Shown: piece by piece, positions 17,226-29,600 of the stretch
Position numbering within the stretch: the stretch's first letter is position 1
Layout: every line of letters begins with the position of its first letter
Assembly (NCBI RefSeq): GCF_014489635.1
Contig: NZ_CP060828.1
Location: 1-64,000, forward strand
Source of the DNA: Streptomyces roseirectus
GTDB taxonomy: Bacteria; Actinomycetota; Actinomycetes; Streptomycetales; Streptomycetaceae
DNA length: 64,000 nucleotides
Direction of reading: 5' to 3'
The notes under the pieces: model-generated
What the model was told of the DNA's origin: nothing
Databases searched by the model: none
What the model saw: the letters and a program-made list of their open reading frames with translations, nothing else
Translations under genes and position numbers: made by a program

Positions 17226-20200
17226 ATGCCCAGCACCCCCGCCGCCGAGGAGTCCGACAGCAATGAGAGCCGCCTGCGTGACTACCTCAAGCGGGCCGTG
17301 GCCGACGCCCGTGACCTGCGCGAGCGGCTGACGGCGAGCGAGAACAAGGGCCGGGAGCCGATCGCGGTCGTCGGCATGGCCTGCCGCTTCCCCGGCGGGG
17401 TGGCGAGCCCCGACGACCTGTGGCGGCTGGTCGCCGAGGGCCGCGACGGCGTCGGCCCCATGCCCCGCGACCGGGGCTGGCCCGTCGACGAGCTGTACGC
17501 GGACACGGACGGCGTCAACTCGTCCGCGACCCTCGAAGGCGGCTTCCTCGACGACCCGGCGGGCTTCGACGCCGAGTTCTTCGGGATCTCCCCGCGCGAA
17601 GCCCTCGCCATGGACCCGCAGCAGCGCCTCCTCCTGGAGGTCTCCTGGGAAGCGGTGGAGCGGGCGGGACTCGACCCTTCGGCCCTGCGCGGCTCGCGCA
17701 CCGGCGTCTACGTCGGCGGCGGCTCGGAGGACTTCGTCGCCCTGCTCGCGATGCTCCAGGCGTCCGACGAGCCACCGTCGCTGACCGGCATGACCAGCAG
17801 CGTGATGTCCGGCCGGGTCGCCTACGCGCTCGGCCTCGAAGGGCCCGCGCTGACGGTCGACACCGCCTGCTCCTCCTCCCTGGTCTCCCTGCACCTCGCC
17901 GTGCAGGCGCTGCGCTCCGGGGAGTGCGACCTCGCGCTCAGCGGCGGGGTGACCGTCATGGCGACGCCCAGCATCTTCCCGGAGTTCGCCCGGCAGGGCG
18001 GCCTCTCCTCGGACGGCCGCTGCAAGGCGTTCGCCGAGGCGGCCGACGGCACCGGCTGGGGCGAGGGCGTGGGCGTCCTCGTCGTGGAACGCCTCTCCGA
18101 CGCCCGCCGCAACGGGCACCCCGTGCTGGCCGTCGTGCGGGGCAGCGCCGTCAACCAGGACGGCGCCTCCAACGGGCTCACCGCGCCCAACGGGCCCTCC
18201 CAGCAGCGTGTCATCCGCGACGCCCTCGCCAACGCGGGGCTCGGCCCGGACGAGGTCGACGCGGTCGAGGCGCACGGCACGGGCACGCGGCTCGGCGACC
18301 CGATCGAGGCGCAGGCCGTCCTCGCGACGTACGGGCAGCACCGTCCGGCCGAACGCCCCTTGTATCTGGGCTCGTTCAAGTCCAACGTCGGGCACACCAT
18401 CGCCGCCGCCGGAGTCGGCGCCGTCATCAAGAGCGTCCTCGCGCTGCGGGCCGGGGTGCTGCCGAAGACCCTGCACGTCGACGAGCCCAGCAAGCAGGTC
18501 GACTGGAGCGCCGGCGCGGTCGAACTGCTCACCGAGGCACGGGAGTTCCCCGAGACCGGGCGCCCGCGCCGGATCGGCGTCTCCTCCTTCGGGATCAGCG
18601 GCACCAACGCCCACCTGGTGCTGGAGCAGGGCGACGACGAGCCCGAGGAGCCGGGGGCGGGCGATGCGGGGCTGCCGGTGCCGTGGGTGCTGTCGGCGCG
18701 GAGTGAGGCGGCGTTGGCGGCGCAGGCGGAGCGGTTCGCCGAAGCGGGCCTCGCCGCACGGCCGTTGGACGTCGGGTACTCGTCGGTCGTGTCGCGGGCG
18801 GGGCTGGAGTGCCGGGCTGTGGTGGTGGGGAGTGAACGGGAGGGGCTGGAGCGGGGGGTTGCCGCTCTCGCGGGGGGTGTGGCTGATCCCGGGGTGGTGT
18901 CGGGGCGTGTGGGTGCGGGGGGTGTGGTGTTCGTGTTCCCCGGTCAGGGCTCGCAGTGGGCCGGGATGGCTGTGGAACTCCTCGACACGAACGCGGTGTT
19001 CGCCGCCAGGATGGCGGAGTGCGAGGCGGCCCTGTCGGAGTTCGTCGACTGGTCGCTGACGGACGTCCTGCGCGAGCAGGGCGAGTTGGAGCGCGTGGAT
19101 GTGGTCCAGCCGGTGCTGTGGGCGGTGATGGTGTCGCTCGCGGAGGTGTGGCGGTCCTACGGGGTCGAGCCCGCTGCCGTGGTCGGCCACTCGCAAGGGG
19201 AAATCGCGGCTGCTGTGGTGGCGGGGGCGTTGTCGCTTCAGGACGGTGCCCGGGTGGTCGCGTTGCGGTCGCGGGCGATCCTCGCGCTCTCCGGCAAGGG
19301 CGGCATGGTGTCCGTCCAGCTCCCCGCCGAGCGGGTCAGGGAAGAGCTGAAGCGCTGGGACGGCCGGATCGACCTCGCGGCGGTGAACGGGCCTGCGGCG
19401 GTGGTTGTCGCGGGTGAAGTCGCCGCGCTCGACGAGTTGTTGGCGTGGGCCGAGACAGACGGCGTGCGGGCGCGGCGGATCGCCGTGGACTACGCCTCCC
19501 ACTCCGCACACGTCGACGCCGTCGAGGACGAACTCGCCCGGCTGTTGGAGGGGGTGACGCCGAAGCGGTCGCGGGTGGCGTTCTACTCGTGTGTGACCGG
19601 GGGGCGGCTGGAGACGGACGGGCTGGACGCCGGGTACTGGTTCCGGAACCTGCGGCGGCCGGTGGAGTTCGAGCGGGCCACGCGGGCGTTGCTGGAGCAG
19701 GGGCACGGGCTGTTCGTCGAGGTGACCCCGCATCCCGTGCTGACCGGTGCCGTGCAGGACACCGCCGAGGGCGTCGGGGCCGAGGTGGCGGTCAACGGGA
19801 CGTTGCGGCGCGGTGAGGGCGGGCTGCACCGGCTGCTGCTGTCGCTGGGCGAGGCGTACGTGCGGGGCGCCCCCGTCGACTGGGCGCGGTGGTTCGAGGG
19901 GAGCGGGGCGCGGCTGGTCGCGTTGCCGACGTACGCCTTCCAGCGGCGGCGCTACTGGACGGAGTTGCCGGTCGCGCGGGCCGGGGACGCGGGGGCGGCG
20001 GGGCTCGGGCGGGCGGGGCATCCGCTGCTGGGGGCCGTCGTGGAGCTGGCGGAGAGCGAACGGACCGTGTTCACCGGGCGGTTGTCGGTCCGGGAGCAGG
20101 CGTGGACCGCCGATCACGCGGTGTTCGGCACCGTGCTGCTGCCCGGCACGGCCTTTGTGGAGCTGGCCCTGTGGGCGGGTGAGCGGGTCGGGGCGGCCGG

Positions 20201-23200
20201 GCTCGACGAACTGGTCCTGGAGGCGCCGCTGGTCCTGCCCGCGTCCGGCGGTGTGCATCTCCAGGTCACCGTGGACGAGCCGGACGAGGGCGGGCGGCGT
20301 GCCGTGCGCTTCCACTCGCGGCCCGACGGCGCGGACGGTGAGGCGTGGACCCGGCACGGCGGCGGGGTGCTCAGCCCGGCGCGGGCGCCGGAGTTCGACC
20401 TCGGTGTGTGGCCGCCGGCCGGCGCCGAGCCGGTCGAACTCGACGGGGCGTACGAGCGGATGGCCGAGGCCGGTTTCCGGTACGGGCCGCTGTTCCAGGG
20501 GTTGCGGGCGGCCTGGCGGCGCGGCGGTGAGGTGTTCGCCGAGATCGAGACCGGGGCGGACGCGGGCGACTCCGCGTTCCTGCTGCATCCGGCGCTGCTG
20601 GACGGCGCGCTGCACGCGGCCGGGCTGCTGCCGGACGGTCAGGGGGCCGGGCTGCCGTTCTCGTGGTCGGACGTCGCGCTGCACGCGACCGGCGCCACCG
20701 GGTTGCGGGTGCGGCTCGCGCGGTCGGGGTCCGGCGGGCTGACGCTGCACGCCGCCGACGCGCTGGGCGCGCCGGTCGTCAGCGTCGGCGAGCTGGCGTT
20801 CCGGCCGGTGAGCGCCGGGCAGTTGGCGGTGCCGGGCGGGACGCCCGACGCGCTGCTGAGCGTGGAGTGGCCGGAGCTGCCGGGGAGTGCCGCGGCTGCG
20901 GGGGTGTACGCCGTTCTCGGTGGTGGCGGCCTTGAGGGTGTGCCGGTGTACGGCACGTTGGACGAGATCGACGGGTCCCCCTCTGCCGTCGTCGCCGTCT
21001 GCCCCGTCGAGGCCGTGGCCGGTGAGGAGGCCGAGGGTGCCGAGCGGGCCGCCGAATGGGGGCTTGAGTTGGTGCAGAGCTGGCTGGCGGGCGAGCGGGC
21101 CGGGGTGCTCGTGGTGGTGACGCGGGGTGCCGCTCCCGTGCCGGGGACCGAGGTGTCCGCGACCGGGACCGCGCACGCGGCGCTCGCCGGGCTCGTGCGG
21201 TCGGCGCAGGCGGAGGATCCGGGGCGGATCGTGCTGGTCGACGTCGTCGAACCGCTGACCTCGGCCGCACTGGACGCGGCGCTGGCCGCCGGGGAGCCCG
21301 AGGTGGCCCTGCGTGCGGGGGCCGTGCACGGGCGGCGGATCGAGCGGGCCGGCGGGCAGCCCCTCGCCCTGCCCGCCGGGCATGAGCAGTGGCGGCTCGA
21401 CGTCACCGAGCCCGGCTCGTTCGGCAACCTCGCGCTCGTCCCCGACAGTGAGGGCACGGCCGCGCTGGGGGCGGGGCAGGTGCGGGTGGCCGTCCGGGCG
21501 GCCGGGATGAACTTCCGGGACACCCTCATCGCGCTCGGCATGTATCCGGACGCGGCCCGGCTGGGCAGCGAGGGCAGCGGCGTCGTGACCGAGGTCGGGC
21601 CCGGGGTGACCCGGTTCGCGGTCGGTGACCGGGTGATGGGCACGCTGGACACGTCGTTCGCGCCGGTGTCGGTGGCCGACGCCCGGCTGCTCGCCCCGGT
21701 GCCGGACGGCTGGAGCGAGGTCGAGGGCGCCGCCGCGACGGTGGTCGCGCTCACCGCGTACTACGGGCTCGTGGATCTGGGTCGACTGGGCGCCGGGCAG
21801 CGGGTGTTGATCCATGCCGGTGCGGGCGGGGTCGGGACGGCCGCCGTGCAGCTGGCCCGGCACTTGGGCGCCGAGGTGTTCGCGACCGCGTCACGTGGGA
21901 AGTGGGACGCGCTACGGGCCGCCGGGCTCGACGACGCCCACATCGCCGACTCCCGCACCCTCGACTTCCGTGACGCGTTCCTCACCGCGACCGGCGGCGA
22001 CGGCATGGACGTCGTCCTCAACTGCCTCGCCGGCGAGTTCACCGACGCCTCCCTCCACCTCCTCCCACGCGGCGGACGGTTCGTCGAGATGGGCAAGACG
22101 GATCTGCGGGACGCGGGCCGGCTGGCCCTGGAGCATCCTGGCGTCGTCTATCTCCCTTTCGACCTGGCGGACGCCGGGCCCGAGCGGATCGAGGCGATCC
22201 TCGACGAGCTGGGGACGCTGTTCGCGGCCGGGGCGCTCGTGCCGCCCCCCACCACCGTCTGGGACATCCGGCGCGCCCCCGAGGCGTTCAGGGCGCTGGC
22301 CCAGGCGAGCCTGGTGGGCAAGGCCGTGCTGACGCTCCCCACCACCGGCTTCACCTCTGGTGAGACCGTCCTCGTGACCGGCGGCACCGGGACGCTGGGC
22401 GCGCTGGTCGCCCGGCGGCTGGCCGAGCGGCACGGCGTACGGCATCTCACCCTCCTGACTCGTGGCGGCCCGCACACCCCGCAGGCCGACACGCTTCGAT
22501 CCGCGCTGGCTCACTCCGGCGCGGAGGTCGAGGTCGTGGCCGGCGACATCGGTGACCCCGATGCGCCGGCCCGACTGGACAGCGTTTTGACGGCGCGGGG
22601 GCTCAGGCTCGCGGCCGTCGTGCACTGCGCGGGCGTCACCGACGACGGCGCCGTGTCCGCGCTGACCCCCGAGCGGCTGGCCGGGGTGCTGCGGCCGAAG
22701 GCGTACGGGGCGCGGAACCTGGTGCGGCTGGCCGAACTGCGGCCCGGTGTGCGGCGGTTCGTGCTGTTCTCGTCGGCCGCCGCCGCGCTCGGGTCGCCGG
22801 GGCAGGCCAACTACGCGGCCGCCAACGCGTTCCTGGACGCCTACGCCCGCGGGCTCACGGGCGCGGTGTCCGTGGGGTGGGGGCTGTGGGCGGAGGCGAG
22901 TGCGCTGACCGCGCATCTCACCGAGGCGGACCACCGCCGGCTGCGGTCGGGCGGGTTCGGGGCGCTGTCCGGTGAGGAAGGGCTCGCCCTGTTCGACGCG
23001 GCGCTGACCGGGGCCGCCCCGGGGAGTGCCGTCGTGGCCGCGCCGGTCGACCGGGGCGCGCTGCGGGCGTGGGCCGCGCAGGGGTCGCTGCCGCCGCTGC
23101 TGCGGTCGCTGGCCGGGTCCGGTGCGGGCGGCGGGCGGCGCCGGGCGGCCCGGGAGAACCGGGAGCCCGGTGAGGTGCTGCGCCGCAGGCTGGCCGCGCT

Positions 23201-23690
23201 GCCCGGCGAGCGGCGCGAGAGCGCGCTGTTGACGCTGGTGCGGGGCGAGGTGGCCGCCGTGCTCGGGCACGCTTCGGCTTCGCTGGTCGATCCCGAGCGG
23301 TCGTTCCGGGAGATGGGCTTCGACTCGCTGACGGCGGTCGAGCTGCGCAACCGGCTGGCGTCGGCGACGGGGTTGCGGCTCCCGGCGACGCTGGTGTTCG
23401 ACCACCCCCGGCTTGACGCGCTGGCCGCGCACGTCGGGGAACGCCTCTTCGAGGGGGCGGCGTCCGCCGAGGGTGCGGGGCCGAGTGAGGCGGAGGTGCG
23501 CAGTCTGCTGCTGTCGCTGCCGTTGGAGCGGCTGCGGGAGAGCGGGCTGCTGGACTCGCTGCTGGCGCTGGCGCCGGGCGCCCAGGCGCAGGCTCCGGCG
23601 CCGGAACCTCAGGAGGAGCGGGAGATCGCTTCCATGGATGCCGCGTCCCTGATCGAGATGGCCCGGAGGCTGTCGGCGGACCTCGCCTGA
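17226..23690 (+). CDS. P2: modular type I PKS, one module KS-AT-DH-ER-KR-ACP (methylmalonyl, fully reducing)
   Basis: 2154 residues from ATG 17226, with GAGGAAG upstream. Docking head ([21 protein letters not shown]), KS (Cys215), AT with GHSQG (Ser656) and YASH, the methylmalonyl-CoA pattern. DH has [10 protein letters not shown] (His964) and DGALH (Asp1126). ER has [11 protein letters not shown]; a Tyr in ALGMYP may favour the 2S methyl, as reported for other ERs. KR has GGTGTLG, TDD in place of LDD, and Tyr1863. ACP Ser2034 is in MGFDS. The C-terminal tail ([13 protein letters not shown]) differs from every other tail here and suits the short-helix head of P4. Much of its AT is nearly identical to ATs in P3 and P4. 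It ends just before a strong terminator. Confidence 0.95.
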   Translation: MPSTPAAEESDSNESRLRDYLKRAVADARDLRERLTASENKGREPIAVVGMACRFPGGVASPDDLWRLVAEGRDGVGPMPRDRGWPVDELYADTDGVNSSATLEGGFLDDPAGFDAEFFGISPREALAMDPQQRLLLEVSWEAVERAGLDPSALRGSRTGVYVGGGSEDFVALLAMLQASDEPPSLTGMTSSVMSGRVAYALGLEGPALTVDTACSSSLVSLHLAVQALRSGECDLALSGGVTVMATPSIFPEFARQGGLSSDGRCKAFAEAADGTGWGEGVGVLVVERLSDARRNGHPVLAVVRGSAVNQDGASNGLTAPNGPSQQRVIRDALANAGLGPDEVDAVEAHGTGTRLGDPIEAQAVLATYGQHRPAERPLYLGSFKSNVGHTIAAAGVGAVIKSVLALRAGVLPKTLHVDEPSKQVDWSAGAVELLTEAREFPETGRPRRIGVSSFGISGTNAHLVLEQGDDEPEEPGAGDAGLPVPWVLSARSEAALAAQAERFAEAGLAARPLDVGYSSVVSRAGLECRAVVVGSEREGLERGVAALAGGVADPGVVSGRVGAGGVVFVFPGQGSQWAGMAVELLDTNAVFAARMAECEAALSEFVDWSLTDVLREQGELERVDVVQPVLWAVMVSLAEVWRSYGVEPAAVVGHSQGEIAAAVVAGALSLQDGARVVALRSRAILALSGKGGMVSVQLPAERVREELKRWDGRIDLAAVNGPAAVVVAGEVAALDELLAWAETDGVRARRIAVDYASHSAHVDAVEDELARLLEGVTPKRSRVAFYSCVTGGRLETDGLDAGYWFRNLRRPVEFERATRALLEQGHGLFVEVTPHPVLTGAVQDTAEGVGAEVAVNGTLRRGEGGLHRLLLSLGEAYVRGAPVDWARWFEGSGARLVALPTYAFQRRRYWTELPVARAGDAGAAGLGRAGHPLLGAVVELAESERTVFTGRLSVREQAWTADHAVFGTVLLPGTAFVELALWAGERVGAAGLDELVLEAPLVLPASGGVHLQVTVDEPDEGGRRAVRFHSRPDGADGEAWTRHGGGVLSPARAPEFDLGVWPPAGAEPVELDGAYERMAEAGFRYGPLFQGLRAAWRRGGEVFAEIETGADAGDSAFLLHPALLDGALHAAGLLPDGQGAGLPFSWSDVALHATGATGLRVRLARSGSGGLTLHAADALGAPVVSVGELAFRPVSAGQLAVPGGTPDALLSVEWPELPGSAAAAGVYAVLGGGGLEGVPVYGTLDEIDGSPSAVVAVCPVEAVAGEEAEGAERAAEWGLELVQSWLAGERAGVLVVVTRGAAPVPGTEVSATGTAHAALAGLVRSAQAEDPGRIVLVDVVEPLTSAALDAALAAGEPEVALRAGAVHGRRIERAGGQPLALPAGHEQWRLDVTEPGSFGNLALVPDSEGTAALGAGQVRVAVRAAGMNFRDTLIALGMYPDAARLGSEGSGVVTEVGPGVTRFAVGDRVMGTLDTSFAPVSVADARLLAPVPDGWSEVEGAAATVVALTAYYGLVDLGRLGAGQRVLIHAGAGGVGTAAVQLARHLGAEVFATASRGKWDALRAAGLDDAHIADSRTLDFRDAFLTATGGDGMDVVLNCLAGEFTDASLHLLPRGGRFVEMGKTDLRDAGRLALEHPGVVYLPFDLADAGPERIEAILDELGTLFAAGALVPPPTTVWDIRRAPEAFRALAQASLVGKAVLTLPTTGFTSGETVLVTGGTGTLGALVARRLAERHGVRHLTLLTRGGPHTPQADTLRSALAHSGAEVEVVAGDIGDPDAPARLDSVLTARGLRLAAVVHCAGVTDDGAVSALTPERLAGVLRPKAYGARNLVRLAELRPGVRRFVLFSSAAAALGSPGQANYAAANAFLDAYARGLTGAVSVGWGLWAEASALTAHLTEADHRRLRSGGFGALSGEEGLALFDAALTGAAPGSAVVAAPVDRGALRAWAAQGSLPPLLRSLAGSGAGGGRRRAARENREPGEVLRRRLAALPGERRESALLTLVRGEVAAVLGHASASLVDPERSFREMGFDSLTAVELRNRLASATGLRLPATLVFDHPRLDALAAHVGERLFEGAASAEGAGPSEAEVRSLLLSLPLERLRESGLLDSLLALAPGAQAQAPAPEPQEEREIASMDAASLIEMARRLSADLA
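18783..19522 (+). repeat. Methylmalonyl-AT tract, copy 1 (in P2)
   Basis: A tract of about 740 bases from the KS-AT linker to just past YASH that is nearly identical to 39727-40455 in P4 (inverted) and closely matches 34985-35580 in P3. The base composition of the linker (runs of GGGGTG) is shared between copies 1 and 2, suggesting a recent copy event. Confidence 0.75.
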
Positions 23691-23708
23691 GCGGGCCGCC
23701 CCTGATGC

Positions 23709-23760
23709 ACGGGGCCGTGGTCGTACCGGCCGACGATGTCCGGTACGACCACGGCCCCGT
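23709..23760. terminator. Strong bidirectional terminator between P2 and the LAL regulator
   Basis: A perfect 21-base-pair stem (23709-23729 with 23740-23760) around a 10-base loop. It lies 19 bases after the P2 stop and about 70 bases from the stop of the convergent regulator gene, so it should end transcription from both sides. Confidence 0.9.
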
Positions 23761-23832
23761 CTCCGCGCGCTGTCTTGCGGCATGCGGGAAGCCTGCCCGG
23801 CGGTTCAGGTGCCGGGCAGACTTCGTCGCTGT

Positions 23833-26466
23833 TCAGGCCGCTTCGTGCAGCGCGCTCTCCACGTGCAGGCGCAGTTCCTGCCGGGAGGTGATGTCGAGTT
23901 TGCGGTACACGCGGGTGAGGTGCTGCTCGACCGTGCTGACGGTGATGAACAGTTCCTCGGAGATCTCGCGGTTGGTGCGGCCCCGTGCGGCGAGGACGGC
24001 CACGCGCTGTTCGGACTCGCTGAGTTTGGCGGTGGGGTCGAGGGCGCGGGGGCCGCGCAGGACCCGGCGGTGGGGGCGTTCGCCGTCGGTGAGGGCGGTG
24101 ACGCGTTCGAGGAGGACGCCGGCGCGGCACTCCTCGGCGAGGTGCAGGGCTTCGCGCAGGGCGAGTTCGGCGGGGCCGTGCTGTCCGAGGTCCTGGTGTG
24201 CCTCGGCGAGGTCGGCGAGGGCGGCGGCGAGGATCCAGCCGCCGCTGGTCTCACGGAACCGGTCGACCGCGCGGGCCAGCAGCGCGGGGCGCTCGCGGCG
24301 GTCGGCGAGGCGGGCGCGGACCCTGAGCCACTGGCCGGACGGGGGTGCGCCGCTGTCGTGGACGGCGGCCTCGTGCGCGGCGAGGAGGTCGGCGCACTCG
24401 CGGTCGCCGCCGATCCTCAGCCAGGTCTCGGCGGCGTCGAGCCGCCAGGTCGGCACGGTCCCTTCGGACACGGGCCAGCGTTCGGCGCACCGGCCGACCG
24501 TGAGGAAGTCGGCGAGCGCGAGGTGGGGGCGGCCGAGGCCGTTGAAGAAGCGGCCCCGGGCCATGAGGTAGCCGAGGGAGCAGACGCTCTGCGCGAAGTC
24601 CTCCGGCAGCGGCCGCTCCAGGAGGCGGGCGGCCTCCTCGAACCGTCCGGTGGCGGTGCAGACCTCGACGAGGACGGCGAGGACGCCGCTGTGGAACAGG
24701 GGGTCGGGGACGGCGGCGTGGACGGCGGTGAGGACGTCGCGGGCGTGGGCCTCCGCCTCGGTGAGCCGGCCGCGGGCCAGGGCCGCCTGGGCGCGGACGG
24801 CGGTGAGGGTCTGCCGCCAGCCCTCGACGCCGCGTTCGGCGGCCTCCTGGGCGAAGTGTCCGGCCCAGGCTTCGGCGAGGTCGGGGCAGCCGCCGAGGGT
24901 GAGGCAGTGCAGGGCGAGGACGATCAGCCCGAGGGTGGTGTCGCCGAGGACGAGGGTGCGCAGGTGTTCGTCGGCCTCGTAGGGCTCCATGGGGCGGTTG
25001 CTCAGGGCGGCGGCGCAGAAGTCGAACTTGAGGAGGTTGGTGACGGGTGCTCCGGCGCACGGGGGGACGGCGCCGGGGGACGCGGTGGCGGAGAGGCCGG
25101 GGGCGACCCGCAGGATCCAGGGCCAGGTGTCGTCGTGCGCGCCGTCGGGGGGCGCGGCCTTGGGGTGGGCGGAGGTGAGGACGCGGGTGCTCTCCTCCAG
25201 CCGTCCGCAGTCCATCAGCAGCCGGGCGTGCAGGACGGCGCGGGCCTGGCAGGGGTCGTCGCCGTGCGGGCAGGTGGCGGTGCGCAGCCGGTCGAGGAAG
25301 GCGGAGGCGGCCGTCCAGGGGTCGGTGCGCATGCGGACGGCGTAGCGTTTCAGCTCCAGCCGGACGTGGTCCCAGCAGTCGGTGACGCCTTGCTGGGCGA
25401 AGCCGAGGCAGTCGTCGGCGAAGTCGGCGTCGTCGTGGTCGAGGGCTTCGGCGGCGGCGCGTTCGAGGGTGGCGGTGGACCAGGGGCCGGCGCCGGCGCG
25501 GGTGCGCAGGAGGTGGCGGGCGAGGTCGGCGGCGCCGGTGCCGCGCCGGTGCAGGAGTTCGGCGACCTCGGTGTCGAGGGCGGTCCGCGCGGCGGGGTCG
25601 AGTCGTTGGAGGAGGCCGGCGGCGACGGCGGGGTGGCGCACGCGCCAGTCCTGGACGAGGCCGGCCGCGTCGAGGAGGTTGCGGCCGTAGGCGGCTTCGG
25701 CGGGGGTCAGGCCGAGGACGGCGGCGACGGACTCGGGGTCGGTGTGTTCGCCGAGGGCGGCCATGCCGGTGGCGACCTTCAGGGCGAGGGGGCCGCTGTC
25801 GCGGGCGCAGTCGACGGCGGTCTGGACGAACAGGCCGTGGGGCTGGGGCCAGGGGACCGTGGGCAGCACCATGCCCAGTTCCTCGGAGAGGGCGCGCAGC
25901 AGCAGGGGGTTGCCGCCGCTGGCGGCGTGGGCGTCGTCGGCGCTGCCCTCGACGCCGGTGCCGCGCAGCCGGTTCCACTGCTCGCGGCTCTGTTCGGGGG
26001 TCAGGGGGCGCAGGCGGACGCGGTGTGTGTCGGGCTGGCGCAGCAGGTCGCGGTGGAGGGCGGGGGCGAAGGCGCCGCCGAAGGGCAGCAGGGTGAGGAC
26101 GAGCATGACCCTGCTGCCGCGCAGCCGTCGGGCGGCTTCCAGGAGGAGCCGGGCGCCGTGTTCGTCCAGGCCCTCGGGGTCGTCGTGGCAGACGACGACC
26201 GGGGCTTCGCAGGCGAGGTCCGCGAGGCGGTCGACGGAGGACTGGACGTCGCACACGGTGCCCGTGCCGTGGCCGAGCACGGTGCGGGGGTCCGTGAGGA
26301 CGGTCGCGCCCTGTTCGGCCGCGTGGTGGGCGAACGCGTCGAGCAGCGCTGTTTTCCCGCAGCCCGCACCGCCCTCCAGGATCACGGTCAGTGTGCGGCC
26401 GCTCTCGCACCGGGCGAATACGGCATTCATGAACTGGAATTCTTCAGCTCGTCCGGAAGGCATCAT
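23833..26466 (-). CDS. LAL-type LuxR-family transcriptional activator
   Basis: 877 residues from ATG 26466 (or the adjacent ATG 26463) with GGTGGAG upstream. The N-terminus carries an ATPase domain with Walker A GGAGCGKT (residues 32-39) and an acidic VVVCHDDP segment as a possible Walker B. The long middle is helical and tetratricopeptide-like. The last 65 residues are a LuxR-type HTH (LSESEQRVAVLAARGRTNREI...TVEQHLTRVYRKLDI). This is the LAL architecture of pathway activators such as those of macrolide and polyene clusters. It lies between the two halves of the cluster and converges with P2. The ACCCCTA words near P1 and P4 are candidate binding sites. Confidence 0.92.
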   Translation of the reverse strand: MMPSGRAEEFQFMNAVFARCESGRTLTVILEGGAGCGKTALLDAFAHHAAEQGATVLTDPRTVLGHGTGTVCDVQSSVDRLADLACEAPVVVCHDDPEGLDEHGARLLLEAARRLRGSRVMLVLTLLPFGGAFAPALHRDLLRQPDTHRVRLRPLTPEQSREQWNRLRGTGVEGSADDAHAASGGNPLLLRALSEELGMVLPTVPWPQPHGLFVQTAVDCARDSGPLALKVATGMAALGEHTDPESVAAVLGLTPAEAAYGRNLLDAAGLVQDWRVRHPAVAAGLLQRLDPAARTALDTEVAELLHRRGTGAADLARHLLRTRAGAGPWSTATLERAAAEALDHDDADFADDCLGFAQQGVTDCWDHVRLELKRYAVRMRTDPWTAASAFLDRLRTATCPHGDDPCQARAVLHARLLMDCGRLEESTRVLTSAHPKAAPPDGAHDDTWPWILRVAPGLSATASPGAVPPCAGAPVTNLLKFDFCAAALSNRPMEPYEADEHLRTLVLGDTTLGLIVLALHCLTLGGCPDLAEAWAGHFAQEAAERGVEGWRQTLTAVRAQAALARGRLTEAEAHARDVLTAVHAAVPDPLFHSGVLAVLVEVCTATGRFEEAARLLERPLPEDFAQSVCSLGYLMARGRFFNGLGRPHLALADFLTVGRCAERWPVSEGTVPTWRLDAAETWLRIGGDRECADLLAAHEAAVHDSGAPPSGQWLRVRARLADRRERPALLARAVDRFRETSGGWILAAALADLAEAHQDLGQHGPAELALREALHLAEECRAGVLLERVTALTDGERPHRRVLRGPRALDPTAKLSESEQRVAVLAARGRTNREISEELFITVSTVEQHLTRVYRKLDITSRQELRLHVESALHEAA

Positions 26467-26595
26467 CGAACTCCACCTTTGTTACCGTCCCCTGGGCGGC
26501 CTCGACGCCGTGCGGGCGGAGAGACGAGTGCCGGGAATCGGCCAGGGAGATTTACCGTTTCCCGGCGACTGTAGGTGAAGTTTCAAGGGCTCCGG

Positions 26596-26624
26596 GCGGG
26601 CATTCCGTCCCATGGAATACCCGC
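26596..26624 (-). terminator. Hairpin after P3
   Basis: GCGGGCATTCC pairs with GGAATACCCGC (11 positions, one mismatch) around a 7-base loop, starting 35 bases after the P3 stop. It probably ends the long minus-strand synthase operon. The remaining 26467-26595 must hold the promoter of the LAL gene; no clear hexamers are seen. Confidence 0.55.
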
Positions 26625-26658
26625 GTGCGTTCATCTTGAATGGATCGGGAATGTCAAT

Positions 26659-29600
26659 TCAGTGTTCGAGTCCGTTCAGCCAGTCGTGGATCACGCGGGC
26701 GGTGGTCTCGCCGTGTTCCTCGATCATCGAGTGGTGGTCGCCGGGCACGTCGCGCACGGTCAGCGGCACCGGCCACACCGTCTGCCACTCGGCCGGGACC
26801 TCCATGGGGTTGTCCGGGTCCGGCGCGACGGGGGTGGAGGCGCGCAGGAGCAGTCCCGGGGTGGTGAGTTCGGCGGGCTGCCAGGTGTCGAAGAGGGCGA
26901 AGTAGGACGCCATGGCGGTGAGCCTGAGTCCGGTCATGCGGCCGAACTCGGCCTCCCGTTCCAGGGACCGGGACTCCATGACGTGGACCATGTACTGGGT
27001 CTGCGGGGTGTGCGCGAGGTAGGTGTCGAGCATGACGACGCCGGTGGCGGGGGTGCCGAGTTCCTCCAGGCGTGCGGCGACCGCGTAGGCGAGGGAGCCG
27101 CCGGAGGAGCGGCCGGCCAGCGCGAAGGGGGCGCCGTCCAGGCCGGCCAGGATGGTGCGTGCGGCGTGGTCGGCGATGGCGTCGACGCTGGCGGCGACCA
27201 GTTCCCCGGAGGCGAAGCCCGGCATCATCAGGGAGTAGGTGTCGCGCAGCCCGCGCAGGGGCCGGGCGAGCGCCATGAACTCCTGGTCGCTGGCCCATAC
27301 GGAGGTCGACGGCAGCCCGATCAGGGCGGGGCGTCCGCTGCCGGCGCCGTCCGCGAGCCTGACCAGGCCCGGGGCGCGTCCGGCATCGTCGGCGGAGGTG
27401 AACGCGGGCCGCAGTCCCGCCGAGTTCATGAGGACCTTGGCGGCCCGGTCGTACTGTCCGGCCGTCACGGCGTGCCGGTACAGCGCCTCGACGGCGTCAG
27501 CGACGACGGCCGTGGGGTCGGCCGGTGCCTCGGCGGGCCCGGCCTGGGGGGCCGGCGTGGTGAGGCGGGTGTCGAGGGCGGTGGCGAGCGCGGCGGGCGT
27601 CGGGTGGTCGAAGACCAGGGTGGCGGGCAGCCGCAGGCCGGTCGCGTCGGCGAGGCGGCCCCGCAGTTCGACGGAGGTCAGCGAGTCGAACCCGAGGTCG
27701 CCGAAGGCGCGTTCGGCGTCGATCCCGTCCGGGCCGGCGTGGCCCAGGACCCGGGCGGCCTCGGCGCGGACGAGGGTCAGCAGGGCCTCGGCCCGGTCGG
27801 CGGGCGCCAGCGCGGTGAGCGTGTCGACGGTCGCCGGGCGGCCGGTCGTGGCGGCCGGCTTGAGGGGGCGTCGCACGCCGCGCACGAGGCCGCGCAGGAC
27901 GGCCGGGATCTGTTCGGCGGGGAGTCCTTCGGCGGCCTTGAGGGCGAGCCGCAGCGGCACGAGGGCCGGTTCGGTTCCGGCGGTCAGGGCTTCGTCGAGC
28001 GCCGCGAGTCCGGTGTCCGCGCCGAAGGGCAGCAGTCCGCCGCCCGTGGCACGGGGCCGGCCGCCGAGCCGGTCCGCCATGCCGTCGACGCCGCTCCAGG
28101 GCCCCCAGGCCAGTGACAGCGCGGGCAGTTCCCGGGTGGCGCGGTGGGCGGCGAGGGCGTCGAGGAAGGCGTTGGCGGCGGCGTAGGGGGCCTGTCCGGC
28201 GCTGCCGAGGACGGCGGCGGCCGAGGAGAACAGGACGAGCGGGGCCGGGCTCGCGGAGTCCGTCCCGGCGGTCAGTTCGTGCAGGTGCCAGGCGGCGTCC
28301 GCCTTGGGCCGCAGCACGGCGTCCAGCCGGTCCGGGGTCTGGTCGAGGGCGAGGCCGTCCTCGACGACGCCCGCGAGGTGGACGACGCCCGCGAGCGGGG
28401 TGTCCAGGCCGGCCACCAGCGCGGTCAGGGCGGCGTGGTCGGCGACGTCGCAGGCCGCGACGGTCACCTGCGCGCCGAGCGCCTTGAGGTCCGCCGCGAG
28501 CCGGTCCGCGCCGGGGGCCTGCGGTCCGCGCCGGCCGGTGAGCAGCAGGCGCCGGACGCCGTGGTGTGCGGCGAGGTGGCGGGCGACGAGGGCGCCGATG
28601 CCACCGGTCGCGCCGGTCACCAGGACGGTGCCGTCGGGGTCGAACGCGAGGGGGGTGCCCTGGGTGGCGGGTCGCCGGGTGAGGCGGGGGACGTGGACGG
28701 TGCCGGAGCGCAGCGCCAGTTGGGGTTCCCCGGTGGCGAGGGCGCCCGGGAGGGCGGCCAGCGCGGTCGCCGTCTCGTCCGGGTCGCCGGTGGAGTCGAG
28801 GGCGGGGTCGAGGTCGACGAGGACCAGCCGGCCGGGGTGCTCGCTCTGCACGGTGCGGGCGAGGCCCCAGACGGCGGCGCGCGCCGGGTGCGGGGCCGCG
28901 TCGCCGGCGGCGACGGCGCCGTGGGTGACCAGGACCAGCGGGACGTCGGTCAGCCGTTCGTCGGCCAGCCACTCCTGGAGCAGCGCCAGCGCCTGCCGGG
29001 TCAGGGTGTGGGCGTCGGCCGCCGCGTCGCCGCTGTCCGGCGCGTCGCACCACAGGAGCGCGGCGGCGGGGGCGGGGGCGCCTGCGGCCAGCGCGTCGGC
29101 GAGGACCCGGCCGTCGGCGTACGGGACGACGTCGCGCCCGGTGACGGCGGCGAGCCGGGGCCGCAGTTGCCTCGGATCCAGCCCGACCAGCGCCCAGGGT
29201 GTGCCGTCCGGGGCGGCGGGGGCGGGTAGTTCGGGCCAGTCGAGCCGGTACAGGTCGCCTCCGGCGGCCGGGGTCTCGGGGAGGGTCGGGGTGCGCAGGG
29301 TGAGCGCGTCGACGCTGAGGACGGGCTGTCCGTCGGGCGTGGCCAGCAGGACGGCGACGGTGCCGTCGGCGCCCGCGGTCAGGCGGGCCCGCAGGTCGCG
29401 CGCGCCGGTGGCGTGCAGGCGGGCGCCGGACCAGGCGAACGGCAGGCCGGCGGGGACGGGGGTGGCGTCGCCGGGGGCGGTCAGGGTGCCGAGGGCCAGG
29501 GGCTGGAGGGCGGCGTCGAGGAGCGCGGGGTGGAGGGCGTGGCCGTCGTCCGGATCGGCGTCGGCGTCGAGCGTTTCGGGCAGGGTCACCTCCGCGTACA

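Noticed and set aside
13035..21863. A 2942-residue minus-strand frame opposite P1 and P2
   Set aside because: It is antisense to two complete synthases, has low-complexity Arg/Pro/Gly content and no domains.
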